Positions 1 to 5,690 are shown, counted from the first letter of the stretch. The stretch is 6,192 bases of DNA from CAVPHV01 sp964465915 (GCA_964465915.1 CAYXMJ010000176.1:1-6192); one strand, 5' to 3'. The notes: generated by a model from the letters alone, not told the origin. Program-made: numbers and translations.

Positions 1-2
1 CC

Positions 3-2201
3 CTAGTCATCGATCCAAAGGGTGACATGACGAACCTCCTGCTCACATTCCCCGACCTGCTGCCCGCCGACTTCGAACCCTGGGTCGATGAGGGCGAAGC
101 CCGCAGAGAGGACAAGACGGTTGCCCAGTTGGCCGCCGATACCGCGGCGTTGTGGACCAAGGGGTTGGGTTGGTGGGACCAGGACGGCACCCGCATTGCC
201 GAGCTGAAGGACGGTGCCGAGTTCACGATCTACACCCCCGGTTCTTCTGCCGGGGTCCCCGTCAACATCATCGGCTCGCTGACCAACCCCGGCCTGAGTT
301 GGGAAACCGAAGCCGAGACCCTGCGAGATGAAATCCAGGGCTTTGTTTCCGGCTTGCTCGGTTTGGTCGATATCGAGGCCGACCCCATCTCGTCGCGTGA
401 GCACATCCTGCTGTCGAATCTGGTGGAGAACGCCTGGCGCAACGGCGAGGACCTGGACCTGGCAACGTTGCTCGCCGACGTACAGAAGCCTCCGATGCGC
501 AAGCTCGGGGTCTTCGAGGTCGACACGTTCTTTCCGGAGAAGGACCGGATGGCGCTGGCGATGAAGCTCAACGGATTGATCGCATCACCCGCGTTCGCCG
601 CGTGGATGGAGGGCGCTCCGCTCGACATCCAGCATCTGCTGTGGGGAGATGACGGCAAGCCGCAGGCGTCGATCATCTACCTGGCGCACCTCTCCGAAGA
701 GGAGCGCCAGTTCGTCGTCACTCTGCTGCTCTCGAAGGTCGTCACTTGGATGCGGCGCCAAGCCGGAACGGGGGACCTGCGGGCCCTCGTCTACATGGAC
801 GAGGTCTTCGGCTTTGTCCCCCCGACGGCTCAGCCGCCGGCGAAGAAGCCGATCCTCACTCTGCTGAAGCAAGCCCGGGCGTTTGGCGTCGGTCTTCTGC
901 TGTCGACCCAGAACCCGGTCGATCTCGACTACAAGGCCATGTCGAACGCGGGAACCTGGTGCATCGGCCGCCTCCAGACAGAGCGGGACAAGGCCCGGAT
1001 CGTCGAGGCCCTCCAATCGGCACGAGGCGACACTGACGTCAAGACGCTCGACGCCACCATCTCGGGCCTCGACAAGCGGCAGTTCCTGCTGCACAACACC
1101 CGGGAGCCGGCGCCGGCGGTGTTCACAACACGGTGGGCGCTTTCGTATCTGCGCGGCCCGCTGACCCGCGAGCAGGTCTCCACCCTGATGCAGGATTACC
1201 GGCCGGCGCCGTCGGCTCCGAACACTGCGCCCGGGGATGGCCCCGAACCCGTCGCTCCCGCGCCCGCACCGGAACTCGTCGCCGACGAGATGTCCGTCAT
1301 GCCCGAGATTGCCGACGGGATACCAGTCGCTCACCTCGACCCCGCTGCTGTGTGGGGTAGCTCCGTCGGCGCCGACGCGAGCTCGAAGCGCCTCACGGCT
1401 GCGCTGGTGGCGCGGGTCCACATGGTCTACGACGAGACAACGGCCAAGCTGACCCACCAGGCAGAGTGGGAGGCGATCTACTCCCCCCTCGAGGGCCCGA
1501 TCGACGCCGAACTTTTTATCGCCGTCGACTACGACGACCGCGACTTCCGCCCCGAGGGACCGAGCGACGTCACGTATGTCATCCCCGACGCCCGCGTCGA
1601 CACCAAGACGTTCTTCAGCCAGGCCGCCACCGCGATCAAGAACCACCTCTACCGAGAGCAACACATCACCCTGCTCAAGAACCCGGAGCTGAAGTTGTAC
1701 TCGCGGGTCGGCGAATCGGAAGAGGCGTTCCTCGCCCGCTGCGACGATGTCGCCCAGGAACGGGCCGACAAGGAAGCCGCCAAGCTGCGAGACAAGTACG
1801 AGGCGAAGATGGATCGGCTGCGCAAGAGCTTCGACAGCGCCGAGCGGAAGGTCTCTGAGCTCGAGACCGACCTGGCCGGAGCCAATCAGGATCAACTCAT
1901 CGATTCGGCGGGAGCCCTGATCGGGATCCTCACCGGTCGCAGATCGACGCGCTCGATCACCGGTTCATCCCGATCGCGGGCGAGCCGGCGGTCGAAGGAG
2001 GAACGTCTCCGTTCGGCACAAACGAAGGCCACCGACGTGTGGCAGGACATGGCCGATCTCGAGCAGGATCTCATCGAGGAACTCGAGGAGATCAACGATC
2101 GGTGGGAGGACCTTGCGGCCGAGATCGAGCCGTTCGAAGTCGGCCTGGAGAAGGACGACATCCAGGTGGACAACATCACCTTGGTGTGGATCCCCACCTA
2201 G
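3..2201 (+). CDS. HerA/VirB4-like ATPase (FtsK-HerA superfamily), 5' end cut by the window
   Basis: This is the C-terminal 732 residues of a large P-loop ATPase; the frame is open through the left edge, so the ATG at 27 is internal. The first visible residues, LVIDPKGD, match the conserved strand that follows the Walker A in HerA-like ATPases; Walker A itself lies upstream. The Walker B is ALVYMDE (Asp 798-800, Glu 801-803). It is followed by a PPAKKP loop, LLKQARAFGVG, STQNPVDLDY with the sensor Gln at 909-911, and GRLQTERDK with a possible arginine finger near 969. After about 1200 comes a Pro/Ala-rich linker, then an alpha/beta segment (about 1380-1690). Two charged helical, probably coiled-coil, stretches (about 1750-1880 and 2000-2140) flank a short Gly-rich hydrophobic patch and a Ser/Arg-rich basic stretch. 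I recall this layout, ending in VWIP, from a widespread family of cytosolic bacterial HerA-like ATPases of unknown physiological role. DNA translocation is inferred from the superfamily. No NurA-type nuclease partner is visible. Confidence 0.88.
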   Translation, partial: LVIDPKGDMTNLLLTFPDLLPADFEPWVDEGEARREDKTVAQLAADTAALWTKGLGWWDQDGTRIAELKDGAEFTIYTPGSSAGVPVNIIGSLTNPGLSWETEAETLRDEIQGFVSGLLGLVDIEADPISSREHILLSNLVENAWRNGEDLDLATLLADVQKPPMRKLGVFEVDTFFPEKDRMALAMKLNGLIASPAFAAWMEGAPLDIQHLLWGDDGKPQASIIYLAHLSEEERQFVVTLLLSKVVTWMRRQAGTGDLRALVYMDEVFGFVPPTAQPPAKKPILTLLKQARAFGVGLLLSTQNPVDLDYKAMSNAGTWCIGRLQTERDKARIVEALQSARGDTDVKTLDATISGLDKRQFLLHNTREPAPAVFTTRWALSYLRGPLTREQVSTLMQDYRPAPSAPNTAPGDGPEPVAPAPAPELVADEMSVMPEIADGIPVAHLDPAAVWGSSVGADASSKRLTAALVARVHMVYDETTAKLTHQAEWEAIYSPLEGPIDAELFIAVDYDDRDFRPEGPSDVTYVIPDARVDTKTFFSQAATAIKNHLYREQHITLLKNPELKLYSRVGESEEAFLARCDDVAQERADKEAAKLRDKYEAKMDRLRKSFDSAERKVSELETDLAGANQDQLIDSAGALIGILTGRRSTRSITGSSRSRASRRSKEERLRSAQTKATDVWQDMADLEQDLIEELEEINDRWEDLAAEIEPFEVGLEKDDIQVDNITLVWIPT

Positions 2202-2239
2202 CGCCCTTCCTGTTCTTGCGTGGCTGCGGCGCGCTTTTT
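2200..2239 (+). terminator. possible rho-independent terminator after the ATPase gene
   Basis: The arm AGCGC (2200-2204), overlapping the stop codon, pairs with GCGCT (2231-2235). The next bases continue as a run of five T (2235-2239). An alternative register pairs GCGCC (2201-2205) with GGCGC (2228-2232). The stem is short and the loop long (about 22-26 nt), so folding is uncertain. Its position directly at the end of the ATPase gene and before the operator region fits a role in separating the two transcription units. Confidence 0.4.
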
Positions 2240-2269
2240 GGTACCTCGGCCACGCCAGAACAGATCGTC

Positions 2270-2279
2270 ACTGGACAGT
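2270..2279. promoter_or_regulatory. upstream palindrome ACTGGACAGT, candidate auxiliary operator
   Basis: ACTG and CAGT form an inverted repeat around a GA centre. It contains TGGACA (2272-2277), which recurs at 2293-2298, exactly 21 bp or about two helical turns downstream, inside the better operator candidate. TGGACA also matches five of six bases of the TTGACA -35 consensus, so it could instead be promoter sequence. Confidence 0.35.
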
Positions 2280-2291
2280 TCGTCATTTCTC

Positions 2292-2308
2292 TTGGACACA
2301 CTGTCTAG
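2292..2308. promoter_or_regulatory. candidate TetR-family operator upstream of the efflux operon
   Basis: The sequence TTGGACACACTGTCTAG holds an imperfect dyad centred on 2300: GACA (2295-2298) pairs with TGTC (2302-2305), and T2293 with A2307; the centre is CAC. TetR-family operators are typically 13-20 bp palindromes, often of a GACA...TGTC form, placed over the promoter of the regulated operon. It lies about 20 bp before the first gene of the operon, whose last gene encodes a TetR protein, so autoregulation is the natural inference. Binding is not shown by sequence alone. Confidence 0.55.
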
Positions 2309-2314
2309 TAAGGT
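2309..2314 (+). promoter_or_regulatory. weak -10 candidate TAAGGT for the efflux operon
   Basis: TAAGGT fits the TAnnnT pattern of actinobacterial -10 elements and lies just after the palindrome, so a bound repressor would block it. The matching -35 position (about 2286-2291, TTTCTC) is poor. If this hexamer is used, transcription would begin near 2321, leaving only the Shine-Dalgarno at 2330-2335 in the mRNA and favouring the GTG at 2343 as start. Confidence 0.22.
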
Positions 2315-2327
2315 GGAGACCACCCCA

Positions 2328-3314
2328 ATGGAGGTCCACCAAGTGTCAACCCAACCAGAGGTCGCCGCTCCGGTCATCGTGGCCGACGGCCTGTCCAAGT
2401 CCTACGACGACACCGTCGCCGTCGACAACCTGAGCTTCGAGGTCCACCCGGGCAGCATTCTTGCCCTGTTGGGACCCAACGGAGCCGGCAAGACGACGAC
2501 GATCAACATGCTGACGACCCTGCTGCCCATCGACGAGGGGCGCGCTTCGATTGCCGGCATTGACGTCACCGCACAACCCGATGTCGCCCGCGGCCTGATC
2601 GGGTTGGCTGGTCAATCGGCAGCCGTCGACGAGAAGCTGACCGCCCGCGAGAACCTCGACCTGTTCGGCCGGCTCTACAAGATCCGCAAGGCACAACGAC
2701 AGTCACGCACCAACGAGCTCATCGAGCGCTTCCGAATGACGGACTACGCCGACCGCACCGTCGACACCTACTCAGGTGGTCAGCGGCGGCGACTCGACGT
2801 TGTCGCGAGCCTCATCGCCAACCCCCCGGCGCTGTTCCTCGACGAACCGACGACCGGTCTCGACCCGCGCAGCCGCACCGAACTGTGGGGCGAGATCAGG
2901 CGCCTGGCCGACCAGGGCGCCGCCGTCGTCCTCACCACGCAGTACCTCGACGAGGCCGACCAGCTCGCCGACTGGATCGCCGTCATCGACGAAGGCGTCA
3001 TCGCGGCATCCGGGACCGCCCGACAACTCAAGGACGACCTCGAACAAGATGTCCTCGAGATTCACCTCGAGACTCCGCACGATCGAGTCACCGCCGCAGG
3101 CGCGCTACGCGCCTGCGGTGTGGACATCATCGAAGGCGCAGATGGGACCTTGCTGACCATCCCAGTGCCGGGTGGTTCGGCCGACGGTTTGGCAATCTTG
3201 CGCCAAGTCGAAGACTCGGGGGCGCCCATCGTCGACTTCCACTACCGACGGCCGACACTCGATGACGTCTTTCTGGCCCTCACCGACCGCACCAATCGGG
3301 AGGAGTCCGCATGA
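2328..3314 (+). CDS. DrrA-type ABC transporter ATP-binding protein
   Basis: This is the nucleotide-binding subunit of an ABC-2 type exporter, expected to drive efflux through the permease encoded next; the substrate (drug, lipid or other hydrophobic compound) is unknown. In the 328-residue form, Walker A GPNGAGKT is at 49-56, the Q-loop Gln at 96, signature SGGQ at 149-152, and Walker B LFLDEP with Asp172-Glu173. The usual switch histidine is Gln205 in TTQYLDEADQLAD, a known mark of the DrrA subfamily. Length and a C-terminal domain ending in LDDVFL (311-316), as in Streptomyces peucetius DrrA, also support that family. The ATG at 2328 has GGAG 9 nt upstream. A GTG at 2343 (323 residues) has a better GGAGGT; I give the longer form but rate them about equal. 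The frame extends back to a GTG at 2220, but that extension runs through the operator region and lacks family features. The stop overlaps the permease start by ATGA. Confidence 0.93.
   Translation: MEVHQVSTQPEVAAPVIVADGLSKSYDDTVAVDNLSFEVHPGSILALLGPNGAGKTTTINMLTTLLPIDEGRASIAGIDVTAQPDVARGLIGLAGQSAAVDEKLTARENLDLFGRLYKIRKAQRQSRTNELIERFRMTDYADRTVDTYSGGQRRRLDVVASLIANPPALFLDEPTTGLDPRSRTELWGEIRRLADQGAAVVLTTQYLDEADQLADWIAVIDEGVIAASGTARQLKDDLEQDVLEIHLETPHDRVTAAGALRACGVDIIEGADGTLLTIPVPGGSADGLAILRQVEDSGAPIVDFHYRRPTLDDVFLALTDRTNREESA
2330..2335 (+). promoter_or_regulatory. strong Shine-Dalgarno GGAGGT that supports an alternative start
   Basis: GGAGGT overlaps the last base of the ATG at 2328-2330 and sits 7 nt before an in-frame GTG at 2343. 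The ATG has its own weaker GGAG (2315-2318) 9 nt upstream. The two nested signals leave the start of the ABC ATPase open between 2328 and 2343. Confidence 0.5.
3094..3118. repeat. perfect 11-bp inverted repeat with 3-nt loop inside the ABC ATPase gene
   Basis: CCGCAGGCGCG (3094-3104) and CGCGCCTGCGG (3108-3118) are exact reverse complements around the loop CTA. A G-T wobble and one further C-G pair (3092/3120) extend it. It is wholly coding (residues about 256-264, AGALRACG region), just after the nucleotide-binding core and before the C-terminal domain. No T-run follows, so it is not a standard terminator. In mRNA it would form a very stable hairpin. Confidence 0.8.
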
Positions 3315-4114
3315 CGACGCCCACCTACCGTCTCACCCCACCGACAACGAGCGATCGGGTTCGCTGGACCTTCGAGGATTCATGGTCGATCGCGCGCCGT
3401 GACTTGATCACCACGGCCCGCAAACCGGAGATGCTCACGTTTGGCGTCATCATGGGCGTGTTCTTCCTGCTGCTGTTCTACTACGTGTTCGGCGGAGCCA
3501 TCGGCGCCGGAACGGGCGTCGACTACATCCAGTACCTCGTTCCCGGGATCTTCGTCATCACGGTCCTCACTGGAGCGCAACAGACCGGAACCGGGGTCGC
3601 CCTCGACCTCGCCGAGGGGGTGACCAATCGCTTCCGGTCGCTGCCCATGTCGCAGGCAGCCGTGATCGCCGGCCGCACCGTCGCCGACTCCCTGCGCAAC
3701 ACGGTGGCCGTCATCCTGGTTGCGGTCGTCGGCTATCTGATGGGGTTTCGGTTCGCCTCATTCGGCGGCGCCATCGGCGCTATCGCCATCACGATCGGCA
3801 TGGGGTTCGCCTTCTCGTGGCTCAACGGTGCCATCGCCGCCAAGGTGCGCAATGCCGAGATGGTCGGGATGCTGAGCATGTTCTGGCTGTTCCCCCTGAT
3901 GCTTGCCAGTACCGCCTTCGCCCCCGTCGAGTCCATGCCGGGATGGCTGCAGGGGTTCGCCAAGTATCAACCGATCTCGACGGCATCGAACGCGGCAAGG
4001 GCCCTGAGCAACGGGGTCCCCGCCGGCGAGTACGTCTGGCAGTCGCTGGTGTGGATCGTCGTGCTACTCGCCATGTTCGTTCCACTCGCCGTCCGCATGT
4101 ACCGCAAGCCATGA
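3311..4114 (+). CDS. DrrB-type ABC-2 permease, six membrane helices
   Basis: This 267-residue membrane protein is the expected channel subunit for the upstream ATPase, acting in the cytoplasmic membrane. Hydrophobic segments lie near residues 41-62, 74-94, 131-148, 152-174, 184-204 and 242-262, the usual six of the ABC-2 family. The cytoplasmic loop between helices 2 and 3 carries LAEGVTNRFRSLPMS followed by AVIAGRTVADSLRN, the characteristic ABC-2/DrrB coupling motif. A further hallmark, ESMPGWLQGFAKYQPIS (207-223), lies outside helix 5. The N-terminal cytoplasmic part contains SWSIARRDLITTARKPE, also typical. The ATG is preceded by GGGAGGAG (3298-3305) with a 5-nt spacer and overlaps the ATPase stop as ATGA, so translation is probably coupled and the two subunits made in balance. 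The stop overlaps the next gene in the same way. Family assignment is strong; substrate cannot be read from sequence. Confidence 0.93.
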   Translation: MTTPTYRLTPPTTSDRVRWTFEDSWSIARRDLITTARKPEMLTFGVIMGVFFLLLFYYVFGGAIGAGTGVDYIQYLVPGIFVITVLTGAQQTGTGVALDLAEGVTNRFRSLPMSQAAVIAGRTVADSLRNTVAVILVAVVGYLMGFRFASFGGAIGAIAITIGMGFAFSWLNGAIAAKVRNAEMVGMLSMFWLFPLMLASTAFAPVESMPGWLQGFAKYQPISTASNAARALSNGVPAGEYVWQSLVWIVVLLAMFVPLAVRMYRKP

Positions 4115-4671
4115 CCACGAACCCACCCGCAGAGCAACGCATCATGGCCGCGGCCTTCGCCCTGAGCGCCGAACGCGGCATCTCCGGGGTCACCATGTCG
4201 GCCGTCGCCGACCAAGCTGGGGTCGCCCGCCAGACCCTGTACAACCACTTCCCCGACGTCGAGTCGATCGTGGTGGCCGCCTACGAACTCCACCACGAGG
4301 CGAACATCGCGGGCCTGAATCAGGTTCTGGCCGCCGCGAGCGGCGCCGTTGCCAAGCTGGCCCAATTCATCCGTTACCAAGTGGCCGCCGTCGCCCACAG
4401 CCACCAAGGGGCCGTCCACGAGAGCAGCCTCTCGCCTGCCGCCCGGGAGCGCATTCGCCGGCTTCATGGGGAGGTCGTCGACATGATCAAGGGCATCCTC
4501 GTCGATGGCGTCCACGCCGGCGCCCTCCGCTCCGAGCTCGACGTTGACGCCGCCGCCGGCTTCACGCTGCACCTGCTCGGCGGGGCGGGTGAACTCGTCG
4601 CAGCTGGCAGACCCGTGCCGGAGGTGGCAGACGCCGCTCAATCCATGGTGCTGCACGGTGTCGAGCGCTGA
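4111..4671 (+). CDS. TetR/AcrR-family transcriptional repressor
   Basis: The 186-residue product has the TetR plan: an N-terminal DNA-binding domain of about 50 residues followed by a variable all-helical ligand-binding and dimerisation domain. The helix-turn-helix is TMSAVADQAGVARQTLYNHF (residues 28-47), with the family's TLYNHF ending and a helix-1 segment IMAAAFALSAERG before it. The chosen ATG overlaps the permease stop by ATGA. No Shine-Dalgarno is evident, which suggests coupled translation. The frame stays open back to 3817, but that extension reads through the permease gene and has no TetR similarity. An ATG at 4144 would cut into helix 1. As the third gene of the operon it probably represses its own transcription unit through the palindromes near 2270-2308 and is released by an exporter substrate or related ligand; this is inference from operon structure and family behaviour. 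Confidence 0.92.
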   Translation: MTTNPPAEQRIMAAAFALSAERGISGVTMSAVADQAGVARQTLYNHFPDVESIVVAAYELHHEANIAGLNQVLAAASGAVAKLAQFIRYQVAAVAHSHQGAVHESSLSPAARERIRRLHGEVVDMIKGILVDGVHAGALRSELDVDAAAGFTLHLLGGAGELVAAGRPVPEVADAAQSMVLHGVER

Positions 4672-4736
4672 CCAATCGGACGGCTCGAACTGGGCCTTTG
4701 TGCCGATCGACTGATGGTCGCGGATCCGACGTGCGC

Positions 4737-4742
4737 TACGCT
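4737..4742 (+). promoter_or_regulatory. -10 candidate TACGCT, possible leaderless promoter
   Basis: TACGCT matches TAnnnT and ends 7 nt before the ATG at 4750, the spacing at which transcription would start at or next to the start codon. No Shine-Dalgarno precedes this ATG, as expected for leaderless mRNAs, which are common in Actinobacteria. No good -35 is visible. Confidence 0.35.
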
Positions 4743-4749
4743 CCCCCTC

Positions 4750-5136
4750 ATGACTACCCGACCCGCCATTGTCGATATCACAGAGTCCGAAGAAGGCGAC
4801 CAGCTTCGCGTCGCCATCACCCTCGCTTGGAACGATGGGCGGTTCACCGGAGAGGCGACCGGTCCCGCCGAGGGGACATACCATCCCCGCCTCGTCGGTG
4901 AAGCAACCCTGCGCGCCATCGAAGAGGTCTCCGACCACAACCTCAAGCTGAGCCTCACCGCGATCGCGACCACTCCCTTGGGAGCCGCCCAGGTCGCCAT
5001 GGCTCAGGTCACGGTGAACGGCCTCAACGAACCCCTGGTGGGCAGCGCCCTGTTGGGCAGCAACGACGAGTCGGCCGCCACCGTGAAAGCAGTCCTCGAC
5101 GCCATCAACCGGCGACTGTCCGCGGTCCTGGGCTAG
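4750..5136 (+). CDS. small protein of unknown function, LeuA-regulatory-domain-like layout
   Basis: I do not recognise a named family. The 128-residue product is soluble, with no signal peptide or membrane segment. Predicted order is strands (about 18-27 and 31-38), a helix (about 44-60), strands (65-74, 80-90, 95-102) and a C-terminal helix (106-127) ending AVLDAINRRL. Pieces such as GEATGPAEG, then PLGAAQVAMAQVTVNG, then a Gly-containing strand before an NRRL-ending helix, recall the C-terminal allosteric domain of 2-isopropylmalate synthase (GxGPVDA, then a GxDAqaxVxV strand, then AxxAYlxALNRL). That comparison is from memory and weak. The ATG at 4750 is preferred because the conserved-looking part begins soon after it and a -10-like TACGCT lies 7 nt upstream. 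An in-frame ATG at 4714 would add 12 unlikely residues. It is separated from the repressor gene by 78 nt and converges with the CBS gene. Coding nature is supported by length, codon pattern and regular secondary structure. Confidence 0.75.
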   Translation: MTTRPAIVDITESEEGDQLRVAITLAWNDGRFTGEATGPAEGTYHPRLVGEATLRAIEEVSDHNLKLSLTAIATTPLGAAQVAMAQVTVNGLNEPLVGSALLGSNDESAATVKAVLDAINRRLSAVLG

Positions 5137-5144
5137 AGAGGGCT

Positions 5145-5186
5145 TTGGCGGATCTGAGCGACACATATGCCGCTGGTGTCCGCCAA
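5145..5186. terminator. stem-loop between convergent genes, possible bidirectional terminator
   Basis: TTGGCGGA (5145-5152) and TCCGCCAA (5179-5186) are perfect 8-bp inverted arms. An inner AGCG/CGCT pair (5157-5160 with 5171-5174) can stack within the loop. It lies 8 nt after the stop of the plus-strand gene and 21 nt past the stop of the minus-strand CBS gene. Neither side has a T-run, so it may act as a transcript 3'-end structure or rely on Rho. Confidence 0.5.
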
Positions 5187-5207
5187 GACGGGTAGCAGAC
5201 CGGGCCG

Positions 5208-5597
5208 TTACTCCTTGGCAGCCTCGTCCGCGGGGAGCAGCGCAAACACCAGATCCCTGATGTCGACGATGCCGAGTAGTTCGCCGTCCGCCATCACGGG
5301 AAGGTGGCGATAGCCGGTTTGGAGCAACCAGGCGGACGCTTCCTTGACGGAGACATCGGGCGAGAACGTGTCGGGGCTTTCGCTCATCCAGTCGTCGACG
5401 AGGGCCGCCTCGGCGTCGGCACCATCGGCGACGCTGGCGACCAAATCGCGCTCGGTGATGACACCGACCAGATTGCGGCCATCAACAACGGCCAGACAGT
5501 CGACTTCGCGCTCGATCATGCGATCGGCAGCCTCGGCCAAAGTGGCCTCACGTCCAATTACCTCTGCCGCACCACCCACCAATGAACTCAGTCGCAT
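5208..5597 (-). CDS. two-CBS-domain protein
   Basis: The 129-residue product consists almost wholly of a CBS (Bateman) pair: CBS1 about residues 1-56 and CBS2 about 66-122. Such pairs bind adenine nucleotides (AMP, ATP, sometimes S-adenosylmethionine) and act as energy or metabolite sensors, usually by altering a partner. CBS1 ends with GVITERDL (45-52), keeping the T-x-x-D ribose-binding motif (Thr48, Asp51). CBS2 has GIVDIRDL (109-116), in which the Ser/Thr is replaced by Asp112, so only the first site is canonical. HLPVMADGELLG (98-109) is the usual strand pair before that motif. There is no attached enzyme or transporter domain. The ATG has GGAGG (plus coordinates 5604-5608) 6 nt upstream, a textbook start. 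It follows the sigma-factor gene on the same strand with 115 nt between. The partner and ligand are unknown. Confidence 0.9.
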   Translation of the reverse strand: MRLSSLVGGAAEVIGREATLAEAADRMIEREVDCLAVVDGRNLVGVITERDLVASVADGADAEAALVDDWMSESPDTFSPDVSVKEASAWLLQTGYRHLPVMADGELLGIVDIRDLVFALLPADEAAKE

Positions 5598-5603
5598 GGG
5601 GCG

Positions 5604-5633
5604 CCTCCGTTCGTCCTTACGGCATCGACCCTA
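5604..5633 (-). promoter_or_regulatory. CBS gene leader: Shine-Dalgarno and weak -10 candidate
   Basis: On the minus strand a GGAGG (5608-5604) precedes the CBS start by 6 nt. Further upstream, TAGGGT (5633-5628) fits TAnnnT and would give a leader of about 24 nt. No convincing -35 lies 17 bp before it. The ribosome site is solid; the promoter is only suggested. Confidence 0.35.
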
Positions 5634-5666
5634 GCCGGGTGGAAGGGGTCCTCGGCCGGTGACCAG

Positions 5667-5690
5667 AAAACGACACGCCTCGCGGCGCGC
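5667..5690 (-). terminator. hairpin with T-run after the sigma-factor gene
   Basis: Read on the minus strand, CGCC and GGCG (5687-5684 and 5679-5676) close a GCGA loop of the GNRA type. The stem is extended by three more pairs, two of them wobbles. It is followed, after a short gap, by TTTT (5670-5667). It begins about 22 nt beyond the sigma stop codon, so it probably ends that transcript and leaves the CBS gene to its own promoter. The short T-run makes efficiency uncertain. Confidence 0.45.

Noticed and set aside
585..1895. Minus-strand open frame of 436 codons opposite the HerA-like ATPase
   Set aside because: It is an antisense frame opposite a gene with clear motifs. Its product is rich in Gly/Arg/Val/Asp without recognisable domains, as expected from a GC-rich shadow.
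2220..2327. N-terminal extension of the ABC ATPase from a GTG at 2220
   Set aside because: It would read through the terminator T-run and the operator palindromes, lacks family similarity, and the later starts have ribosome sites.
3817..4110. N-terminal extension of the TetR protein by 98 codons
   Set aside because: The extension is an out-of-frame reading of the permease gene; the TetR fold begins right after the ATG at 4111.
4675..4707. ATCGG/CCGAT inverted arms after the TetR gene as a terminator
   Set aside because: The stem is only 5 bp with a loop of more than 20 nt, and no T-run follows.
4721..4728. CGGATCCG palindrome as an operator
   Set aside because: An 8-bp palindrome is expected by chance in GC-rich DNA and has no extended symmetry or repeat nearby.
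3967..5166. Minus-strand open frame of 399 codons
   Set aside because: It runs antisense across the permease end, the TetR gene and the small unknown gene. The plus strand carries clear family motifs there, and the minus product shows none.
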